DNA of 46,820 nucleotides from Gemmataceae bacterium. Its GTDB lineage: Bacteria; Planctomycetota; Planctomycetia; Gemmatales; Gemmataceae. Of the stretch, positions 42,053 through 46,820 are shown piece after piece. The position numbers and the translations under genes were made by a program. The DNA lies in contig PLDW01000441.1 in NCBI GenBank assembly GCA_003136315.1, forward strand, positions 447 through 47,266, read 5' to 3'. The notes below the pieces were generated by a model, which had not been told where the DNA came from, did no database searches, and saw only the letters and a program-made list of their open reading frames with translations. Position 1 is the stretch's first letter; every line of letters starts with the position of its first letter.

Positions 42053-43522
42053 ATGTCAATTACAAAAATTCATTTGCTGAGACAATTCGCTATGGTTACT
42101 CTTGTATTTTTTGTGTATATTATTATACGCTATATTTATTTAATTAATACAAATATAGATCCAGACGAGCTATTTAGTATCGAGTTGGCCAACGCACCTT
42201 TCCAAGGAATTTGGGGTGCAGCAGCAGCAGACGTTTCACACCCTCCCCTCTTTTATTACTTTTTGAAATCGTGGCAGTTAGTCGGGGGAGTGTCGCTCGA
42301 CTGGACTCGACTCCTACCACTCGTCATGACGACCCTGGCATTGCCTGCTATTTGGAAGACATCACGATTGTGCGGCCTATCTCCTTATGCGTCGTGTGGA
42401 GTCATACTATTCATCGCTGGAAACACATTTTTAATAGGATATACGATATATCTTCGATCGTTTGTAGCTCTTTTCTTAACATCATCTTACCAATTCTGGA
42501 GTCTGTTTCGTATTCTTAAGATAGAGAATCCGTCGTGGTTAGATTGGTTTCTCCTGTTGGTGACAAGTTGTGCGGTCGTCTACAGTCACTATTGGGGCTG
42601 GCTATTGCTTCTCAGCGAGTTGGGCGTTGTCGCGGCTCTCACCCGATCGCGGTGCGGCCGTGTTGTTGTTGTCGGAGTCCTCACAGGCATAGCCTACGCC
42701 CCGTGGATCCTGTCCGTGCTGGCTGCCGTCCAGAGTCGCGGTGGAGACGGGACCAGCCAGATTGGCTGGATCGAAAAGCCTGGTGCCAAGTCAGTTGTCG
42801 CCTTTTTCGTCTTACTAAACGGAGCCCCGCCGATCCGGTATCTCGGACTGGTTGGATTGACTGTCGCGACCGGAGTGATCACAACTGCACTGGTCCGTTC
42901 GACACGGGGGCTGGCCGCTCGTCCTCAGCACCTGATCGCAATCGGGTGGATCCTCGTTGTCGTGATCCAGCCGATTGTTACCTTCATTGCCTCCGTTACT
43001 CAATCACAATCGGTCTGGGCGATCCGATCGATGATCTCGGTCGTCGTCCCGTATGCGGTCTTGCTTTTCTGTAGCATCAATCTTCTCCCAACCGGTCCCC
43101 CTGTCCGGGCTGGAATTGCCGTCGTGGCGGCATGTTGGGGGCTCGGATGTGGGCTGGCGACTGTTTCCGGGCCACCGGTCAAGGTCAATTACCGCGGAAT
43201 CACTCATGCTATTCGATCAAAAGAACAGCCCGCAGCAAGCCCGATCGTAGTATACACTCAACCTTTTCACGTGGGAGTACTCAGCTTTCTTGGTAATCTC
43301 GAAGAAGAACGAGCCCTGGACGTGCGGACAAGCACGACAATGACCGGCCTCCCCCGCGAGCACATTTGGGTTGTACTATCATCCTACCAATGGACTGGTC
43401 CTCCCATAGAAGAGCAGCTTATCAACCAAGGGTTCGTTATCGAGTATAGTTTTTCAGTCGCTACACGAGGCGAGACAATGTGGGCATTTTCGGTCAGACC
43501 ACACGAGTCTAGTCAGCGGTAA
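42053..43522 (+). CDS. GT-C glycosyltransferase (GT39/PMT_2-type) with mosaic composition
   Basis: A 489-residue polytopic protein with the clearest GT-C motifs in the window. NIDPDELFSIELA at 34-46 has the catalytic Asp38-Glu39, and SHPPLFYYFLKSW at 62-74 is the HPPL segment of PMT_2 families. About ten helices follow, then a soluble tail from about residue 400. The 5' part is strongly AT-rich (17 GC of 60 in the line from 42061). From about 42600 the DNA is GC-rich like the neighbours, and it is mixed again near the end. ATG 42053 is the best start. The longer frame from 41960 adds 31 unlikely residues. It may be a recombinant gene. It likely transfers a lipid-linked sugar on the periplasmic side. 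Confidence 0.78.
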   Translation: MSITKIHLLRQFAMVTLVFFVYIIIRYIYLINTNIDPDELFSIELANAPFQGIWGAAAADVSHPPLFYYFLKSWQLVGGVSLDWTRLLPLVMTTLALPAIWKTSRLCGLSPYASCGVILFIAGNTFLIGYTIYLRSFVALFLTSSYQFWSLFRILKIENPSWLDWFLLLVTSCAVVYSHYWGWLLLLSELGVVAALTRSRCGRVVVVGVLTGIAYAPWILSVLAAVQSRGGDGTSQIGWIEKPGAKSVVAFFVLLNGAPPIRYLGLVGLTVATGVITTALVRSTRGLAARPQHLIAIGWILVVVIQPIVTFIASVTQSQSVWAIRSMISVVVPYAVLLFCSINLLPTGPPVRAGIAVVAACWGLGCGLATVSGPPVKVNYRGITHAIRSKEQPAASPIVVYTQPFHVGVLSFLGNLEEERALDVRTSTTMTGLPREHIWVVLSSYQWTGPPIEEQLINQGFVIEYSFSVATRGETMWAFSVRPHESSQR

Positions 43523-43555
43523 CCCAAGATTGGGGATTCTACCCACCGCCCGTGC

Positions 43556-44797
43556 TCAGCCAACCCACCCAATTCTCCGTCCGACCCGTCGAACGATCCA
43601 GCCACCGCCCGCGACTGCGTAGATCATCAGGACGGGCATGTTCGCGTCCCGGAATCGCGGCTCCCCCCAGAAGATCACAACCATTACCAACGTCGCCAAC
43701 AGCGTGAGGTGACAGACCGCGTACTGCCGCCACCCAGACCAAGTAAATCCCGTTCTGATCAATCCGACCGTGATGAGCAGAAGGAACGGGGCGGTGCAGA
43801 CGACATTTGCAATTGGGTTGACCTTGGTGCTGTTCCAGTGGACGAACGGCGCCCACGCCCGGGCGAGTTTAAACACCGCTAGCTTGGCAAAATCGAGTGG
43901 GTGGGCCTTCACCCACTCGATGCCGAGCTTCCATTCCATTTGGTCGTGCGACACCTCATCCGGTTGGGCATCGATCAGGTCCCGACCTGGCAACCGATTG
44001 GTTGCGACCCAGTTCCCGTACTCCTTGATCGACCCAGCAACCACTGGGTTGTTCGCCCCGTAGAAGGTCGACCCACCGTTCGTGGCAACGAGGACGACTC
44101 GGCCGTGGACGTGGTAATTTCGGGCCGTCCAGGGGAGGACCGCGGCCAGGAACCCGACTCCGTACAGAGCGGCCCCGGTCCACCCGACTCGGCGAACGGG
44201 GTTCCCAAGGGTGTAGACGCCCAGAGCGGGGAGTAACAGAATCGCGAAACTCCTGCACAGCGAGCCGTACCCGAGCAACAACCCGGCCACCAGGACCGTC
44301 CACCACTCCCCGGTCCGTCGGTGTCGGACCAGTAGCCAGAGGCCAAAAGCCAGAGCCGGGACGAAGGGTATTTCGGACAGGAAGTTCGATGCCATGTAGA
44401 TGTCTGGTGGATAGATCGCCGCAAGGGCCGCGACCCACCGGGCTTTCAGATCACCCATCAGTTCTCGGGCGAACAGATAAGTCCCGACGACAGATGCTGC
44501 CCCACAGGCTGCGAAGAAGACGTGGATGGCGGGGTAGGACACCCCAAAGACTGCGAAAACGGCGGCCATCGCCAGCGGAAACCCCGGTGCTCGAAACGAC
44601 GTCGGCGACCCGTCCTCCCAGCAATACCCGCGGCCGGCAGCCACATTCCGGGCGAATAGGTCATACTCCAACCCGTCGGACGCACACCGGGCGTAGGTCG
44701 GGGGCTGATCCAGCCCACCACGGTATGCGGCTGTGAACCCAAGCCGCAACCCGAACGCAGCAACTGCTGCCACCAGCCCGAATACGAAAGGACGCAT
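43556..44797 (-). CDS. GT-C glycosyltransferase (ArnT/GT39-like membrane protein)
   Basis: A 413-residue polytopic protein on the minus strand. The first loop has ASDGLEYDLFARNVAAGRGY at 39-58 and SFRAPGFPLAMAAVF at 67-81, the D-x-x-x-Y...R-x-PG(F/Y)P pattern of glycosyltransferase family 39-like proteins. IYPPDIYMASNFLSEIPFVP is the typical later loop with LSE. About nine helices are expected. It converges with the + strand GT-C gene (33 bases between stops) and diverges from the phosphatase-fold gene. It may not belong to the same regulon as the + strand genes. Donor and acceptor unknown. Confidence 0.82.
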   Translation of the reverse strand: MRPFVFGLVAAVAAFGLRLGFTAAYRGGLDQPPTYARCASDGLEYDLFARNVAAGRGYCWEDGSPTSFRAPGFPLAMAAVFAVFGVSYPAIHVFFAACGAASVVGTYLFARELMGDLKARWVAALAAIYPPDIYMASNFLSEIPFVPALAFGLWLLVRHRRTGEWWTVLVAGLLLGYGSLCRSFAILLLPALGVYTLGNPVRRVGWTGAALYGVGFLAAVLPWTARNYHVHGRVVLVATNGGSTFYGANNPVVAGSIKEYGNWVATNRLPGRDLIDAQPDEVSHDQMEWKLGIEWVKAHPLDFAKLAVFKLARAWAPFVHWNSTKVNPIANVVCTAPFLLLITVGLIRTGFTWSGWRQYAVCHLTLLATLVMVVIFWGEPRFRDANMPVLMIYAVAGGGWIVRRVGRRIGWVG

Positions 44798-45016
44798 GAG
44801 TCATTACCGCTGGCGAGTGGGTATAATCCGCTCAGTCTATTTGATGCTTCCGGAAGGGACAGCGTGGACATCGACTCGATGTTGCGGGTCGGATGGCTGT
44901 GGTGCTGGTACAATCCACGAGGGCTCGTACCAGTCCGGTTTGCGACTGGTGGGTTCGCCCGCCATCTTCCCGGAGTCACGACCCGAATGCCGATCGAAGC
45001 CACCACGGGTCACGCC

Positions 45017-46030
45017 ATGACTCCCTCCCTTCCGGCTGTCCGCCTGATCCGCTTGCGGACCTGGACCATCAGGCTCGCAGCCGGATATCTCTTGGCTGTC
45101 GCCCTGTCCGCAGTGGGAGTCTGGTTCGGGGCAGACGACTGGTGGCCCCCGACCTTGCTGATCTTCGGGCCACGGTGGGTTGTCGCGCTCCCTCTTCTCC
45201 TCTTGATCCCCCTCGCAGGCTGCACTCGTTCGGGGCGTGCCGGGGTGATTCTCGTCGTGGCTGCGATCCTGTTTGCAGGGCCGGTTGCGGGCGGCCGCCT
45301 GAGTATTCAATCTCTTTCAACGTCAGACACGACCGCCGCAATCCGGGTCATGACCTGGAACACGATGGGACTGGACCTCGCACAGTCGGGGTTCAAGGAG
45401 TTTGTCGTCTCCCAGCGACTCGATATTGTGCTCCTCCAGGAAGCTGGAGCGGGGCCACCTCTGACCGTTCTCCCGCCTGGGTGGCACGTCGTGACCGGCC
45501 CGTCTGGGGGCGTGGTGGCGTCAAGGTTCCCACTCCGCTTTGAGAGCGGACTCGGACCGCTGGAACTCGGGAACCCGGGCGGAATTGGCTGGTTCGAGGC
45601 CGAGACGCCGGTCGGCCCCCTGTCCGTCGTTTGCGTCCACCTACCGACCCCCAGGCCGGGGATCGACGCCATGATTCACAAAAAACTGCGGGGGATACCT
45701 GATCTCCGTCTGGCGATCGAGGACCGCGACCGGGCGTCGCGAACAGCACGGGCCTGGGTGGGAGATCCAAGCGGCGGATTACTGGTCGCCGGGGATTTCA
45801 ACATGCCGGTCGAGAGCACGATTTACCAGCGTGACTGGGGTGAGTTCGGGAACGCGTTCTCCGACGCCGGGAACGGGTGGGGGACGACCAAGCAGACAAG
45901 CTGGTTCGGCGTCCGGATTGACCACATCTTGTATGCCCCACCGTGGACGTGCCGGCGGGTTATGGTCGGGCCAGCGATGGGGTCTGACCACCGCCCTGTC
46001 GTGGCCGAGTTGGTGCTCACGGCGGAGTAG
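45017..46030 (+). CDS. membrane-anchored endonuclease/exonuclease/phosphatase-fold protein
   Basis: A 337-residue protein. Three hydrophobic segments (about 18-36, 54-69 and 75-93) lead to an EEP domain: VMTWNTMGLDL at 111-121 (Asn 115), IVLLQEAG at 137-144 (Glu 142), VCVHLP with His 208, VAGDFNMP at 257-264 (Asp 260, Asn 262), and GSDHRPVVAEL at 322-332 (Asp 324, His 325). All the metal and catalytic residues of the superfamily are present. Members cut nucleic acids or hydrolyse phosphoesters such as phospholipids. With an N-terminal anchor, a periplasmic phosphodiesterase role is plausible. The ATG at 45017 is preferred. Earlier in-frame starts (44864 and 44990) overlap the probable divergent promoter. 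Confidence 0.85.
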   Translation: MTPSLPAVRLIRLRTWTIRLAAGYLLAVALSAVGVWFGADDWWPPTLLIFGPRWVVALPLLLLIPLAGCTRSGRAGVILVVAAILFAGPVAGGRLSIQSLSTSDTTAAIRVMTWNTMGLDLAQSGFKEFVVSQRLDIVLLQEAGAGPPLTVLPPGWHVVTGPSGGVVASRFPLRFESGLGPLELGNPGGIGWFEAETPVGPLSVVCVHLPTPRPGIDAMIHKKLRGIPDLRLAIEDRDRASRTARAWVGDPSGGLLVAGDFNMPVESTIYQRDWGEFGNAFSDAGNGWGTTKQTSWFGVRIDHILYAPPWTCRRVMVGPAMGSDHRPVVAELVLTAE

Positions 46031-46508
46031 GACTGTTCGCCCGCCGACGGGTCAGGCCCGAACGATCCTCTCGCGACGGTCCTTCACGCCGCGAGTTGCG
46101 TTCCGGATGTCGATCACCAGTCGGCTGGTCGACGCAATTCAATCTTAGTCCTGGGAAACAGTGCAAGAACCCTCCGCTACGGCTCCAGAATCTCGGTCCC
46201 CGTTCCGTCATTGCCGCCTTCGATGGCGGGCAGTTTCACCTCTCCCACATCCTCAACGCGATTCATCAGTCGCCTGTCTTCCTGTGGCTCCCGGGCCAGA
46301 CTCCCTTGGGGACATCCTTCAATGCTCAGACCGAGGGCAACCACGGACAGGACTCTCACACTCCTGGACTGGCAACTCGCGTCCCGGAATCGTGAAACCG
46401 CAGAGTCATTGAACCGCGACCGAGGATGAAGGGGGTTGGTCAGATGATCCGTCACTTTCTCAGCCTGACGCATCAGGAAGGCCGGATGGAACTGCATGAG
46501 TTCTTCGG
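46031..46508. other. intergenic region without a supported gene
   Basis: About 480 bases between the EEP gene and the zinc-ribbon ORF. Several overlapping frames of 70-106 codons are open on both strands, which is common in high-GC DNA. None shows a domain, a signal peptide or a good ribosome site. The minus-strand frame 46177-46497 (106 codons) is the longest and might be a degraded gene. I see no terminator or repeat of note. Confidence 0.4.
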
Positions 46509-46745
46509 CTATTCGTCGCCAGGCGGCTCGGGGCTATCAGACCTCAAGTTGTCCAGATCGAACGGTTCCGGAGCGTTGTTGATGCACTCCGGGCAGACCA
46601 CTTCGGGTCCCGTGTTGGGGTCCTCGATGAGGAAGGCTTCGGGGCTGCCGCAAACCGGGCACCGGTGGGGGATCGGGGGCTGGGTTGGCGGTGGTAACGC
46701 CTGCTCAAGATTGACGCTTCGCAAGGGAAGAGGATAAGGTAACAC
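46509..46745 (-). CDS. small zinc-ribbon protein
   Basis: A 78-residue protein with a four-cysteine ribbon: HRCPVCGSPE, then 12 or so residues, then EVVCPECINN. The C-x2-C...C-x2-C spacing fits a structural zinc site. The N-terminal 26 residues are Pro/Leu-rich and the C-terminus is acidic (DLDNLRSDSPEPPGDE). The start is GTG 46745, with only a weak AGGGG upstream. A later TTG could also serve. It may be a small regulator or a fragment of a larger conserved hypothetical. It is near the contig end and its neighbours are unknown. Confidence 0.55.
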   Translation of the reverse strand: MLPYPLPLRSVNLEQALPPPTQPPIPHRCPVCGSPEAFLIEDPNTGPEVVCPECINNAPEPFDLDNLRSDSPEPPGDE

Positions 46746-46804
46746 CGTGGAACCCCTGAACAGGGGGTGCTCACAGTCGGGGGTGGGGGAACTTTTCGAG
46801 GGGT

Positions 46805-46820
46805 GGGGGGGGGGGGGGGG
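46805..46820. repeat. poly-G homopolymer at contig edge
   Basis: Sixteen consecutive G residues end the window, after a G-rich stretch. With the poly-C at the left edge, this points to an assembly or sequencing limit rather than a biological feature. Confidence 0.8.

Noticed and set aside
43523..43555. terminator between the convergent GT-C genes
   Set aside because: CCCAAGATTGGGG gives only a 4-bp stem and no T-tract.
46177..46497. 106-codon minus-strand frame
   Set aside because: Four other frames are open over the same bases and the translation has no domain. It could be a gene remnant, but this cannot be supported.

Overview
The window is a dense extracellular-polysaccharide locus from a high-GC bacterium, most likely a planctomycete of the Gemmata type. 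That is an inference from three things: a PEP-CTERM-like protein whose motif reads PAP instead of PEP beside an exosortase, a Wza-like exporter with two export-type domains in tandem, and a glycine-rich secreted protein with an NYYGLVQPQ stretch. No rRNA or tRNA is visible, so the genus cannot be fixed. Both ends are homopolymers (12 C at 9-20, 16 G at 46805-46820), and the first gene is cut, so this looks like a draft contig.

Region 1 (1-4770): four GT-B glycosyltransferases and a hexapeptide acetyltransferase, all on the + strand and tightly packed. A regulatory-looking gap of about 400 bp follows (4771-5172).

Region 2 (5173-15738): a membrane GT2 overlapping a polysaccharide-deacetylase-like protein, then the PEP-CTERM-like secreted protein and a clear intrinsic terminator. 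Next is a 1443-residue membrane-anchored TPR protein. Two minus-strand genes follow, a glycine-rich secreted protein and a Wza-like export lipoprotein, which diverge from the next block.

Region 3 (15739-25185): the core assembly operon. It holds exosortase, Wzz/Wzc-type tyrosine kinase, EpsI-like protein, priming sugar phosphotransferase, O-antigen ligase/polymerase, Wzm-type ABC permease, a GT-B enzyme and a Wzt-type ABC ATPase. Several junctions are ATGA stop/start overlaps. A near-perfect 27-bp inverted repeat lies just before the ATPase gene.

Region 4 (about 24505-27370): an AT-rich island that begins inside the ATPase gene. It carries that gene's C-terminal part, an oxidoreductase of the Gfo/Idh/MocA family and an NAD-dependent epimerase/dehydratase. 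It reads as a horizontally acquired cassette joined by recombination within a conserved ABC motif.

Region 5 (27377-46030): accessory decoration genes. These are an FkbM methyltransferase, more GT4 and GT2 enzymes, a SAM methyltransferase, two OafA-type acyltransferases, a second hexapeptide acyltransferase, four multi-pass GT-C-like proteins and a membrane-anchored endonuclease/exonuclease/phosphatase-fold protein. A 105-bp MITE-like unit lies at 37871-37975. The right end has a zinc-ribbon mini-protein.

Together the genes could prime a glycan on a lipid carrier, extend it, modify it (acetyl, methyl, deacetyl), polymerise or ligate it, and export it through Wzc/Wza and/or Wzm/Wzt. The exosortase would handle a PEP-CTERM-like surface protein. 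No Wzx flippase was seen.
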